From the NCBI GenBank assembly GCA_938039145.1, contig CALHVG010000019.1, positions 1 through 31,515 on the forward strand: DNA of 31,515 nt, written 5' to 3'. This DNA is from an uncultured Treponema sp. (GTDB lineage: Bacteria > Spirochaetota > Spirochaetia > Treponematales > Treponemataceae). A model generated the notes under the pieces. It ran no database searches. It was not told the DNA's origin and saw only the letters and a program-made list of their open reading frames with translations. The position numbers were made by a program, and so were the translations under genes. Of the stretch, positions 23,426 to 31,434 are shown piece after piece (the first letter of the stretch is position 1; every line of letters begins with the position of its first letter).

Positions 23426-24772
23426 ATGGGAATATCAATTCTTATTACGGTAGTGGCGGTTGCGCTGGTTGTTTTGTTGCTCATGACGATAAGCGGCGCA
23501 TCTAAGAAAGGGGGTTCGAGAAAAGGACTTAAAAATTCCAACAAAAGCAAGTCTGCATTGGCAAAAGAATGCATAAAAAAACTCACACGAGATCCGCACA
23601 ACGTGCAGGCTTTGCTTACCCTTTCGGACATCTATTTTGCTGAACAAAATTACGAGAAAGCCTATCCTCTGTACGAAACGCTTACAAACATCGCAAGAAT
23701 GCACATCGAAATCAATCAGATGACAAGCGTAACCCGCCTGGGAATATGCGCCTTCCATTGCGGAAAACCGGACGAGGCACTTTCCGCATTTTCGAGCGCA
23801 TTGCGTTTGGAACCCCAAAATTACGACTGCAATTATTACCTTGGCCGAATCCTTTTTGACCGCAAGGAATTTGAAAAATCGGTAGTGTGCTTCAAACGCG
23901 CACAACACAGCCGCCCCGAATCAACGGAAGTAAACCAGCAGTTGGGTTTCGCCCTTTTCGGAAGCAAAAAATACAGAGATTCCCTTACATATTTGCGAAA
24001 AGCATTGGACGAACATCCGGGCGACAAAGAAATTCTTTTCAAATTTGCGTCCGCCTTGGACGAATGTAATATGGGCGACAAAGCTTTGAAGATTTTCATG
24101 CATTTAAGACCAGACCCCGTCTACGGAGCGCAAGCCTGCATAGCCTGCGGTTCAATCCATCAGAAAATGAACCAGCTTGACAAATCTCTTGAAGACTATT
24201 CCATCGCACTAAAACTGGAAACGATAGATACCGAAACAAGGCTAACCGCCAGCTACAAAATGGCTCAACTCTATCTTTCGCAGCACAACATTGCAAAAGC
24301 ACTTGTACTTCTAAAACAGATTCAAGCGATAAGCCCAAGCTACAAAGACGTGAATGCGTTGGTACATCGTTACCAAGAATTGAACCAAAACTCAAATCTT
24401 CAGGCATACCTTATGAGCGGAACCAGCGACTTTGTGGCGTTGTGCAGAAAATTTGTCGTAATATATTACTCGGATTCCAAAGTCCGAATCGATGATATAT
24501 CCGTCGCCGCCGACAACATCGAAATCCATTGTTCCGTAGAGTCCGCAAACTGGAGCGGAACGGAATTGTTCCGATTCTTCAGAAGTTCCGGCTCAATCGG
24601 AGAACTTTCCGTTCGAGACCTTCATAACAAAGTCAAGGAAATCAAATGCGACAAAGGCCTCTGCGTAACCGCCGGAGTATTCACGGAAGAGGCAAAAAAA
24701 TATGCCGAAAACCGACCGATTGACTTGGTAGAAAAAAATAAATTGGTCAGCGTGCTGAAAAGAATATCCTAA
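23426..24772 (+). CDS. Membrane-anchored TPR-repeat protein
   Basis: 448 residues. One N-terminal membrane segment (about 3-22) with a basic tail, then about seven tetratricopeptide-type helices from residue 45 to 320 (e.g. PHNVQALLTLSDIYFAEQNY, NYDCNYYLGRILFDRKEF). The last 100 residues are a separate alpha/beta part with no recognised domain (RKFVVIYYSDSKVRIDDISV and onwards). A GGAG lies before the start, 14 bases after the aminotransferase stop, so co-transcription is likely. Its partner is unknown; TPR proteins usually scaffold complexes. Confidence 0.75.
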   Translation: MGISILITVVAVALVVLLLMTISGASKKGGSRKGLKNSNKSKSALAKECIKKLTRDPHNVQALLTLSDIYFAEQNYEKAYPLYETLTNIARMHIEINQMTSVTRLGICAFHCGKPDEALSAFSSALRLEPQNYDCNYYLGRILFDRKEFEKSVVCFKRAQHSRPESTEVNQQLGFALFGSKKYRDSLTYLRKALDEHPGDKEILFKFASALDECNMGDKALKIFMHLRPDPVYGAQACIACGSIHQKMNQLDKSLEDYSIALKLETIDTETRLTASYKMAQLYLSQHNIAKALVLLKQIQAISPSYKDVNALVHRYQELNQNSNLQAYLMSGTSDFVALCRKFVVIYYSDSKVRIDDISVAADNIEIHCSVESANWSGTELFRFFRSSGSIGELSVRDLHNKVKEIKCDKGLCVTAGVFTEEAKKYAENRPIDLVEKNKLVSVLKRIS

Positions 24773-24783
24773 AAACAAAAAAT

Positions 24784-25476
24784 TTAATGCCCGAAGACAA
24801 CCAAATTTCTTTCCCTTGCGTCAGGTTCGCCGCTTTCCGTAAGAAACGGCACTCGCAAGGGAAAAATTTTATATTCACGGACAATTTCCCGTATTTTTTC
24901 CATCTCTTCTTGAATGTTCGCTTTTTTTGCCTTAAAAGCCGCAATTATTCCGTTTTTTTTGGTTATCGACAGCAATGTCATCGCCATTTTTTTGTCCAAC
25001 GGTCTGAACGCACGGAATGTTACCAAATCAAAACTTTCCGGCGGAATTTTCTCGGCCTCGGTCTTCATCACGGAAACATTTTTTAATCCAAGAATCGCCG
25101 CCTCATTTTCAAGAAAGGCGCATCTTTTATCCATTCTTTCAACAAGGACAAAATCAAAATCCGGCAAGGCGGCAGCAAGAGGGATTCCCGGAAATCCGCC
25201 CCCCGAACCGATGTCAGCAATCCTGATTTTAGAGTTGCCGAGCGATTTTAGTTCCGATTGCAGATTTTCGGCAATTTTTTCGATAATCGATGCGGCGCTT
25301 AGACTGTCAAGAACGTGTTTTACCGCAATTTCGTCGTAGCCGCTTGTATTTGTAAGATTGTATGCAGAATTGAAAAGAATTATCTCGCCGATGTATTTAT
25401 CCATCGTAAAAGCAAGTTTTTCGCTAAAAAGATTCAATTCCCGCAATCCGGAAATAAGTTTTTCGCTTCCGGGCAT
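24784..25476 (-). CDS. rsmG: 16S rRNA 7-methylguanosine methyltransferase RsmG (GidB)
   Basis: 230 residues. SAM-binding IADIGSGGGFPGIPLA (86-101) and VERMDKRCAFL are diagnostic, with VTFRAFRPLDK later. It methylates G527 of 16S rRNA. The ATG at 25476 is preferred over an in-frame TTG at 25494 because GGTGA precedes it and it starts one base after the stop of the upstream gene. Last in a three-gene minus-strand group and convergent with the TPR gene, with only 11 bases between. Confidence 0.92.
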   Translation of the reverse strand: MPGSEKLISGLRELNLFSEKLAFTMDKYIGEIILFNSAYNLTNTSGYDEIAVKHVLDSLSAASIIEKIAENLQSELKSLGNSKIRIADIGSGGGFPGIPLAAALPDFDFVLVERMDKRCAFLENEAAILGLKNVSVMKTEAEKIPPESFDLVTFRAFRPLDKKMAMTLLSITKKNGIIAAFKAKKANIQEEMEKIREIVREYKIFPLRVPFLTESGEPDARERNLVVFGH

Positions 25477-25477
25477 T

Positions 25478-26428
25478 TTATTCACCGATATCAAGCAACA
25501 GGTCGATTTTTACGGCGGAATCTTTTGAACGAAGGCTCACAAGATTTCCTGTTTTTGAGGCAGAAAGAGCGGTCTCTTCGGAAATCCTATAGAGAAACGA
25601 ATTTTTGTTTTCATAATCCTGGACAACAGCCGGCTCAACGTTGTAACCCATGAACGCACCGCCTTTCCCGTCGGATTTAAACAAAAAATAAAACGTTTCC
25701 GACCTGGATTTATTGTCCGCAATATAACGTCGGTCGCCGGTAAGCAAAAACGAGCCGTCCTTTTCTTTTTGGCTGAAATAAACCGTTTTGCAAGTGTTCA
25801 AAATATTGTGTCCGTCAACAAAAAATCTAAGAATCGCCGGACCTTTTTGTTCATTCTGATTGTAAGCAACAATTTCGTCCGCATTTTTATCGAACAGTTT
25901 TTTGTCCGATTTTTCTTGCCGCTCTTTTATTCCGTTCAGTTCGGAAATTATGTCGTTCAGCAAAGTTCCGGAATTTTTTGAATTCGATTTTTCTGCGCCC
26001 GCCTCCAAAAGTCCGTATACATTTGAAAAAAGTCCGCTCGAATTCATCGAAAGAATATCCATGGCGGAAAGTTTCCCCGAACCTACGGAAATAATTTCCT
26101 GATTTTTTAGCAAAGTTTTCGCGTCGTCAACAGATTTTAAAATAGCGGAAGCGTCCATGTCTTTTGAAATTTCCGATTTTACAGAAACCGGCGGATTGGG
26201 TTTTTCTATTTTGTATTCCTGCTGAAATTTCGGCGTATAAAATTTGCTTCCTATGGTAGGAACAGAAATCGAGGGCATCGCAGGACCAGCAGAAACAGAA
26301 AGCGACGGCATTTCAGGCATCGAAAGAGAATTCGGCGATTCGGGAAAAACCATTTTCGGAAAAAACAACGCATTTGCAAACACGAACAGAAAAACCGAAC
26401 TTTTCAGAAAAATCCTAGAGATTTGCAA
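25478..26428 (-). CDS. Exported protein of unknown function
   Basis: 316 residues from a TTG start at 26428, chosen because GGAGG sits six bases upstream and it yields a clean signal peptide (QISRIFLKSSVFLFVFANA). The start lies 14 bases inside the end of the metallopeptidase gene, so translation is coupled. The mature N-terminus is Pro/Ser/Met-rich (residues about 30-70), then a helical, Asp/Ser-rich middle and a beta-rich end (FLLTGDRRYIADNKSR, FYFLFKSDGKGGAFMGYNV). No family recognised. A periplasmic or surface location is inferred. Confidence 0.6.
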   Translation of the reverse strand: MQISRIFLKSSVFLFVFANALFFPKMVFPESPNSLSMPEMPSLSVSAGPAMPSISVPTIGSKFYTPKFQQEYKIEKPNPPVSVKSEISKDMDASAILKSVDDAKTLLKNQEIISVGSGKLSAMDILSMNSSGLFSNVYGLLEAGAEKSNSKNSGTLLNDIISELNGIKERQEKSDKKLFDKNADEIVAYNQNEQKGPAILRFFVDGHNILNTCKTVYFSQKEKDGSFLLTGDRRYIADNKSRSETFYFLFKSDGKGGAFMGYNVEPAVVQDYENKNSFLYRISEETALSASKTGNLVSLRSKDSAVKIDLLLDIGE

Positions 26429-27230
26429 TGGCTTCCTCCACAAACTCAAGCCTTTTTGAAAGCTGCTGAATCGTTCTTTCAAGGCGGCTTTTTTCCCGCT
26501 CAAGACGCTGCAAAGGTTCTTCCTTTTTGCATTCTTTTGATTTTTGCTTCATCATCTGACGAACGCCGGCGGGACTGTTTCCCTCGGCAAAATCTTTTTC
26601 GACTTCAATTCTATCATCCTTTTTTCTGATTGCGGCAATCATTTTCATATTATCAAAGCCAAGCGAAGGATTTACATCAACGGACGCAACTCTTGTGATA
26701 TCTTTTGCGGAATTCCTTGGAATCTGCAGGATTCGGTCAAGATAGTCCTCGTACCGTATGTTCGCTTTTGTGCAAAGTTCATGCGCCTGAATCAAAAGTT
26801 TTCCGAATTCGCGCATAAGTTTTCCGTTCGCCTCAAGATATTCTTTGCGGATTTTTTCAGTAAGTTCTTTCAGTTCCGGCGAATCTTCGATTGAAAGCGT
26901 GTAATATCCCTTTTCTTCGGCAATTTTTATCAGTGTGTTGAACCTTGCCCAAAACGCCTGATTATGAACTTTTGAATTGTACGGCTGATTCGCATAACCG
27001 GTCGTGTTCAAAAGTTCCTCTGCATTCAAATGATGGGTGTATTCGTGGACGGCAGTGTAGATTAATTGATTTTCCGTCTTGAAGTTTTTGTTATGAAGAA
27101 GGATTTCATGCGTATCAGAGGCATACAATCCGTTCACACGCTTGCTTTCTTTTCCCGTCTGAATGACGGTAAAATCCAAATCGGTAGGCGCAATGTCCAA
27201 AAGGATTTCTTTGATTCGCTGATTTTCCAT
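26415..27230 (-). CDS. SprT/WLM-like zinc metallopeptidase with C-terminal coiled coil
   Basis: 271 residues. HEYTH (62-66) is an HExxH zinc motif in a helix AVHEYTHHLNAEEL, and KVHNQAFWARF (His89) matches the HxxxFW third-ligand motif of SprT/YgjP-type peptidases. No signal peptide, so probably cytoplasmic. The C-terminal 35 residues (about 235-271) are a charged coiled coil. Start at 27230 chosen because the upstream extension to 27398 has no family match and the -10 element falls just before 27230. Substrate unknown. It heads the group with the exported unknown and rsmG. Confidence 0.65.
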   Translation of the reverse strand: MENQRIKEILLDIAPTDLDFTVIQTGKESKRVNGLYASDTHEILLHNKNFKTENQLIYTAVHEYTHHLNAEELLNTTGYANQPYNSKVHNQAFWARFNTLIKIAEEKGYYTLSIEDSPELKELTEKIRKEYLEANGKLMREFGKLLIQAHELCTKANIRYEDYLDRILQIPRNSAKDITRVASVDVNPSLGFDNMKMIAAIRKKDDRIEVEKDFAEGNSPAGVRQMMKQKSKECKKEEPLQRLEREKSRLERTIQQLSKRLEFVEEAIANL

Positions 27231-27236
27231 GGAATG

Positions 27237-27242
27237 AATATA
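27237..27242 (-). promoter_or_regulatory. -10 element of the metallopeptidase gene
   Basis: Minus strand TATATT ending exactly 6 bases before the ATG at 27230; -35 weak. The same hexamer and spacing occur at clpS. Confidence 0.4.
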
Positions 27243-27398
27243 ACATTTTTCCGAACGCAAGTACAGATTTTGAAGTCGAGCAAAATATGCCGGAAAATCG
27301 TTTTTAGACGGATTTTTTATCGCTTGCAAAATAGTTTTTCCAAAGTCGGATTTTAATTTTGCGCCATAAAATTTTATCCGAGCAAAAATGAAAAACAC

Positions 27399-27427
27399 TA
27401 TCTTTTTTTTGAAAAAAACAATAGAAT
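27399..27427 (+). promoter_or_regulatory. Shared promoter block of outer-membrane gene 1
   Basis: CTATC, TTTT, TTGAA and AATAGAAT occur in this order and spacing both here and at 28189-28217 before the paralogue. TAGAAT (27422-27427) fits a -10. No consensus -35 at 17 bp, so the TTGAA part may be a regulator site. Confidence 0.5.
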
Positions 27428-27458
27428 GTTCCTCGATATTAAAAGTTTGGAGGTGATT

Positions 27459-28154
27459 ATGAAAAAAATAATCGCATTATTTGTAACGGCAATTCTGTTT
27501 AGCGTTCCGCAAATCTTTTCTCAAGAAACAGAGACATTCACTAACCCGGAAACTTTCGGAGAAAACTCAATCGGAGACCCCATCGCAAAATCCGAAAAAC
27601 CGGAAGCAGCGATTCCTTCTGAAGAGGCAAAATCTGTTTTCGACAGAAAATTCAGCATGGCAGCGGGCGGCGGACTTTCCACAATGGAAGGGATGTTCGG
27701 AAAGTTCGTTTTGAGACCAGGCAATTTTGATATTGACCTTGGACTTGGACTAAATCCTATAAAATCAAATCTTCTTTCGCTAATTTTTTCCAGCGGCTCA
27801 AACCCAACAGAAACCACGGTTATTCTTATCCCGCGATTGGACTTGGATTACAATATCACCGGATTCCGCAGAGGATTCAACTATAAACTTGGACTTTCCT
27901 ATGCCAGCATAAATCCGATTAATCATAACGGGCTTTCGCATTTATTCTTCTTTGGACTGAATTCTAAATATTCATGGATAAAAAAGAACGGGCTTGAATT
28001 CGGATTTTCAAATCTGTTTCCGATATACGGTCTTTCCGTAAGCGGCAAAAATGTTAAAGAATTCGGCATATGGGAATCGGGAACGCCATTTGCTCTTGCA
28101 CTGCTTTATGCAGGACTTATATCAACATCATTTGATATAAAATATAATTTTTAA
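27459..28154 (+). CDS. Outer-membrane barrel protein, paralogue 1
   Basis: 231 residues, the same length as the next gene. GGAGGTGATT, an extended anti-16S match, precedes the ATG. Signal peptide of about 20 residues ending FS-Q. Then a flexible Glu/Pro region (20-55), an SVFDRKFS motif and a barrel with alternating strands (FVLRPGNFDIDLGLGLN, DLDYNITGFRRGFNYKLGLSY, FFFGLNSKYSWIKKNGLEFGF) ending in NF. The final Phe is typical of barrels. The family is not recognised. Confidence 0.75.
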   Translation: MKKIIALFVTAILFSVPQIFSQETETFTNPETFGENSIGDPIAKSEKPEAAIPSEEAKSVFDRKFSMAAGGGLSTMEGMFGKFVLRPGNFDIDLGLGLNPIKSNLLSLIFSSGSNPTETTVILIPRLDLDYNITGFRRGFNYKLGLSYASINPINHNGLSHLFFFGLNSKYSWIKKNGLEFGFSNLFPIYGLSVSGKNVKEFGIWESGTPFALALLYAGLISTSFDIKYNF

Positions 28155-28188
28155 TTTTGGGAAATCTGTGCCTGCAATAAAAATTCGC

Positions 28189-28217
28189 TATCATTTTCTT
28201 GAAGTTAATAATAGAAT
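28189..28217 (+). promoter_or_regulatory. Shared promoter block of outer-membrane gene 2
   Basis: Same ordered block as at 27399-27427: CTATC, TTTT, TTGAA, AATAGAAT. It was evidently duplicated with the gene and points to joint regulation. Confidence 0.5.
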
Positions 28218-28244
28218 ACGACCAACTAGAGAGTTGGAGGTAAC

Positions 28245-28940
28245 ATGAAAAAACTAATCGCATTCTTTATAACGATAGTCGCATGTAGCGTTCCAGGCTT
28301 TTTTGCCCAAGAGACAAAAACTTTTTATGCCACGGATTTTTACGGAGCAAATCCAATCGCAATCACTAAAACAAAATCCGGCGAATCCGAGGCGACCGTT
28401 TCCGGCAGAAAATCAAAATCTATTTTCGACAGAAATTTCAGGGTGTCTATAGGGGCTGCATTTTTTATGATAGACGGACTACAGACAAGATTCGCTTTAA
28501 GACCGAACCGTTTCGACATTGACTTTGGAATCGGGCTTAACACATTTACGCCAAATTTTTATGTATTTTTCGCCGGCATCCGTGCTCCTGCCCAAAACGA
28601 TGGCAGATGGCTGAAACCGCAGTTTGATTTTGATTATAATTTCACAGGATTCCGGAAAGGCTTCAACTACAATATGGGGCTTTCATATTCCGGTTGGCAT
28701 CTTATTGGGGCACAAACACAATTCAATCTATTTCTGTTTGGTATAAATTCAAAATTTTCTTGGATAAGACGAAACGGTTTTGAATTCGGTATGTCAACCC
28801 GCTTGCCGATATATGGATTTGGAATATCGGCAGGTGATTTTTTTAATGTTGGCATATGGAATCCCGGCGGAGTTGTGGAACTGCTTACCTCCATCGGCGG
28901 AATAGCACAAACCACCCTTGAAGTAAGGTTCAACTTCTAA
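28245..28940 (+). CDS. Outer-membrane barrel protein, paralogue 2
   Basis: 231 residues. It matches paralogue 1 along its length: signal peptide, FDRNFRVS, RFALRPNRFDIDFGIGLN, DFDYNFTGFRKGFNY, GINSKFSWIRRNGFEFG, terminal NF. Extracellular-loop regions (about 105-120 and 150-165) differ most, as expected if exposed. GGAGG precedes the start. Its stop overlaps the convergent rsmE stop by 4 bases and no terminator is visible. Confidence 0.75.
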   Translation: MKKLIAFFITIVACSVPGFFAQETKTFYATDFYGANPIAITKTKSGESEATVSGRKSKSIFDRNFRVSIGAAFFMIDGLQTRFALRPNRFDIDFGIGLNTFTPNFYVFFAGIRAPAQNDGRWLKPQFDFDYNFTGFRKGFNYNMGLSYSGWHLIGAQTQFNLFLFGINSKFSWIRRNGFEFGMSTRLPIYGFGISAGDFFNVGIWNPGGVVELLTSIGGIAQTTLEVRFNF

Positions 28941-29695
28941 TTTTCAAGCCAACCGGCATACGCAGAAATTATTCCTGCACACACGGTAGCGGCAGTTTCC
29001 GTTCTCATGGTGCGATTTCCCATTCCGCAACGCAAAAAGCCTTTTTTTTCAAGAAAAATTCTTTCGTTGCCAGTCCAGCCTCTCTCACTTCCGATTGCCG
29101 CCACAAAACTTTTTAAAGGACTTTGCCGAATTTTGTTGTCTTCCATGGCAGAGACCAAACTTCTCGTAGGATTTGCATTATCAAGACAAAATTTCAGATA
29201 TTCTGAAAAATCCTTGCGATTTTCCAAGGCTTCCACACATTCCGCCAAATTTTTGTGCATAAAAAGTTCAGGAACATGCGTACTTGCCGCCTGAACCGTT
29301 CCGTCCAAAAGCATTTTGTACGCAGTTCCGTGAGCGACAAGATTTGATTGCATATACGATTTTTCGCCGAGTTCCGTTCCAGTCAAATGGATTTCTTTTG
29401 CCCCGATGGCGGCGACGTCACGCAACAGCCTTTTCAACTGAATAGGGCGAGGAAAGCCTACAATCATTATGAGCGGAAAAAGACATTTTCCGTCGCCGTT
29501 CGGCGTAAACCGGAACGAAAGAGCTCCGTCGGAAATGTCAGTGATTTCCGCCGTTCCCGAAGAGCCGTTTACGATTCCGGCGGAAAAACTGTCCCCGATT
29601 TTTTTATGAAGAATTTTGATTAAATGCTGAGCGCGCGCATCTTTTATGGAAAGCGGCGAAAATATTTCTTCCTTAGAGAAAAGGCAGATATTCAT
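28937..29695 (-). CDS. rsmE: 16S rRNA uridine-1498 N3-methyltransferase RsmE
   Basis: 252 residues, the family length. The SPOUT knot motifs are present: IGSERGWTGNE (201-211) and GNRTMRTETAA (226-236). It begins with the RNA-binding PUA-like domain (HLIKILHKKIGDSF). Start at 29695 preferred over 29800, as the extra 35 residues lack family similarity and the -10 lies just before 29695. Confidence 0.93.
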   Translation of the reverse strand: MNICLFSKEEIFSPLSIKDARAQHLIKILHKKIGDSFSAGIVNGSSGTAEITDISDGALSFRFTPNGDGKCLFPLIMIVGFPRPIQLKRLLRDVAAIGAKEIHLTGTELGEKSYMQSNLVAHGTAYKMLLDGTVQAASTHVPELFMHKNLAECVEALENRKDFSEYLKFCLDNANPTRSLVSAMEDNKIRQSPLKSFVAAIGSERGWTGNERIFLEKKGFLRCGMGNRTMRTETAATVCAGIISAYAGWLEN

Positions 29696-29702
29696 GGTTT
29701 TA

Positions 29703-29708
29703 ATTTTA
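29703..29708 (-). promoter_or_regulatory. -10 element of rsmE
   Basis: Minus strand TAAAAT, ending 7 bases before the ATG at 29695; a possible -35 TTTCCA lies 16 bp upstream. Again no room for a Shine-Dalgarno. Confidence 0.35.
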
Positions 29709-29929
29709 CAGAAAAGAAACGGCATGGAAAAGTCGAAAAATTCAAGAAAATCGAAAACGCCCTCTCCGTTCCGGAGTATGAGAAAATATGAATAATTCAT
29801 AGAAAGAAAAACTTTTTTGATGTATTATTTTTTTGCTCAGCATGGAAATTACGGTTTGACATTTATCTTGGACGGAGGCACATTTTCCATGTCGTCCTAT
29901 GAACAGACCAAAAACAGAGGAGGTATGAG

Positions 29930-30868
29930 ATGAAAAAAATAGTTGTTGCCGGCGGTGGCGTGTTGGGAAGCCAAATAGCGTTTCAATCTGCATATTGCGG
30001 ATTTGATGTGACAATATGGCTTAGAAGCCAAGGGAGCATCGGAAGAACTCAGCCGAAATTGGACAGCCTTAAAGTAAAATATGAAAAAGCGATAGAAAAA
30101 ATGGCGAACGAGGGCGACAAACCCGGCTCATGGAGTTATGGAATTTCTGACAAAGAAAATTTCAGCAAGGAAGAATGCATCAATAAAGTTCAGAAAGCCT
30201 ATACGGGAATAAAAATTGAACTGGATTTGAAAAAAGCGATAAGCGATGCCGACCTTATAATCGAGTCAATGGCTGAAGACAAAAATCAAAAAATCGAATT
30301 CTATAAAAAACTGAACCCCATAACCGAAGAAAAAACGATTGTCGTCACCAATTCATCTACACTGCTTCCGTCGATGTTTGCGAAATTTACAAAATTTCCC
30401 GAAAAATATCTTTCGCTCCATTTTGCAAATGAAATTTGGTATTGCAACACAGCGGAAGTCATGGCGCAGCCAAAAACGGACAGCAAATATTTTGACGAAG
30501 TCCTTGAATTTGCAAAGGCGATAAGAATGGTTCCGCTTCCTGTTCGCAAAGAAAAAGCGGGATATCTTCTAAATTCGATGCTTGTTCCTTTCCTTTGCGC
30601 CGGAATGGATTTGTACGCAACAGGCATTTCCGATCCGGAAAGCATAGACAAAGCGTGGACAATCGGGACCGGAGCCCCAAAAGGACCGTTCCAGATTTTG
30701 GATATAGTCGGACTTACTACAGTTTTTAACATAAACAAACAGTTCGAAAAAATTCCTTCGTTCCTTGCGCCATTCCACTTCAAAGATATCGGAAAAATGC
30801 TGAAAAAATACATTGACCAAGGAAAACTAGGCGTAAACTCAGGCGAAGGATTTTACAAATACAAGTAA
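29930..30868 (+). CDS. 3-hydroxyacyl-CoA dehydrogenase family protein
   Basis: 312 residues. N-terminal Rossmann domain with GGGVLG (8-13), E112 in LIIESMAED, NSS (141-143) and HFANE with His164 where typical enzymes read HFFNP. The C-terminal helical domain has GYLLNSMLVPF and GTGAPKGPFQILD, as in 3-hydroxybutyryl-CoA dehydrogenases. It oxidises L-3-hydroxyacyl-CoA with NAD. No thiolase or crotonase gene is nearby, so the pathway (butyrate, or other) is open. An AGAGGAGG site precedes the ATG. Confidence 0.85.
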   Translation: MKKIVVAGGGVLGSQIAFQSAYCGFDVTIWLRSQGSIGRTQPKLDSLKVKYEKAIEKMANEGDKPGSWSYGISDKENFSKEECINKVQKAYTGIKIELDLKKAISDADLIIESMAEDKNQKIEFYKKLNPITEEKTIVVTNSSTLLPSMFAKFTKFPEKYLSLHFANEIWYCNTAEVMAQPKTDSKYFDEVLEFAKAIRMVPLPVRKEKAGYLLNSMLVPFLCAGMDLYATGISDPESIDKAWTIGTGAPKGPFQILDIVGLTTVFNINKQFEKIPSFLAPFHFKDIGKMLKKYIDQGKLGVNSGEGFYKYK

Positions 30869-30936
30869 AATAACGGCACTTGCGGACATTTCACGTTTTG
30901 CTCATTGGAAAATCTTCATGACTTGGAAGAACAGGC

Positions 30937-30978
30937 ACAATTTTAATAAATGGGCATTTGTCCGTTTATTAAAATTGT
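30937..30978. repeat. 14-bp perfect inverted repeat
   Basis: ACAATTTTAATAAA (30937-30950) and TTTATTAAAATTGT (30965-30978) with a 14-base centre containing TGGGCAT. TGGGCAT also ends the tandem units below, in the opposite orientation to their ATGCCCA. No T run after the stem. Confidence 0.75.
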
Positions 30979-31007
30979 AGGTACAGTGCAGGTTTTCAGG
31001 ATGTGAG

Positions 31008-31061
31008 GCAGGCGGCGAGGAAAACAAATCCTTAAAGATAAAATCGTTCCCCGCCGCCTGC
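31008..31061. repeat. GC-rich hairpin
   Basis: GCAGGCGGCG (31008-31017) pairs perfectly with CGCCGCCTGC (31052-31061); GGAA/TTCC continues after one mismatch. The loop is AT-rich and about 24 bases. Much more GC-rich than its surroundings. Confidence 0.75.
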
Positions 31062-31090
31062 ATTTTCCGAAGAAGAAAAACGCCATATAA

Positions 31091-31401
31091 AAATATCCAT
31101 CAAAAAGATGAACATATCCCTTAATCCAAATCGAGCAAAAGCTCAATTTGGATTAAGGGATATACGAAAAATAAAATTTGAATGACACAAAAAATGCCCA
31201 TCAAGAAAATGAACACATCCCTTAACCCCAATCGGGCTGCTGCTCGATTGGGGGGTGGGCATACGAAGAATAAAACCTGAACGATACATAAAAATGCCCA
31301 TTAATAAGGATGAACATATCCCTTAATCCCAATCGAGCAGCAGCTCGATTGGGGGGTGGGCATATGAAGAATAAAACCTGAACGATACATAAAAATGCCC
31401 A
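31091..31401. repeat. Three tandem ~100-bp units with internal palindromes
   Basis: Units begin at 31091, 31191 and 31291, with a fragment at 31392. Units 2 and 3 each hold a 69-70 bp palindromic element bounded by ATGCCCA and TGGGCAT (31194-31262; 31294-31363), with a core stem of 11-bp arms (31227-31252; 31328-31353), then a 31-bp linker differing at one base. Unit 1 is more diverged and forms a 23-bp-arm hairpin (31114-31163, one mismatch). Not a CRISPR: units repeat over their whole length with no variable spacers. Confidence 0.85.
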
Positions 31402-31406
31402 CCCTA

Positions 31407-31434
31407 TTGCTTTTTCCGATTTCGGATATATAAT
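31407..31434 (+). promoter_or_regulatory. Promoter of the right-end gene
   Basis: TTGCTT (31407-31412), a 16-bp spacer and a perfect TATAAT (31429-31434). It lies just after the last repeat unit and 47 bases before the GTG. Confidence 0.55.

Noticed and set aside
28937..28940. Four-base overlap of convergent stop codons (barrel paralogue 2 and rsmE)
   Set aside because: Common in compact genomes and has no clear consequence.
31091..31401. CRISPR array
   Set aside because: The period is about 100 bp, repeats extend over the full unit, and there are no variable spacers or cas genes.
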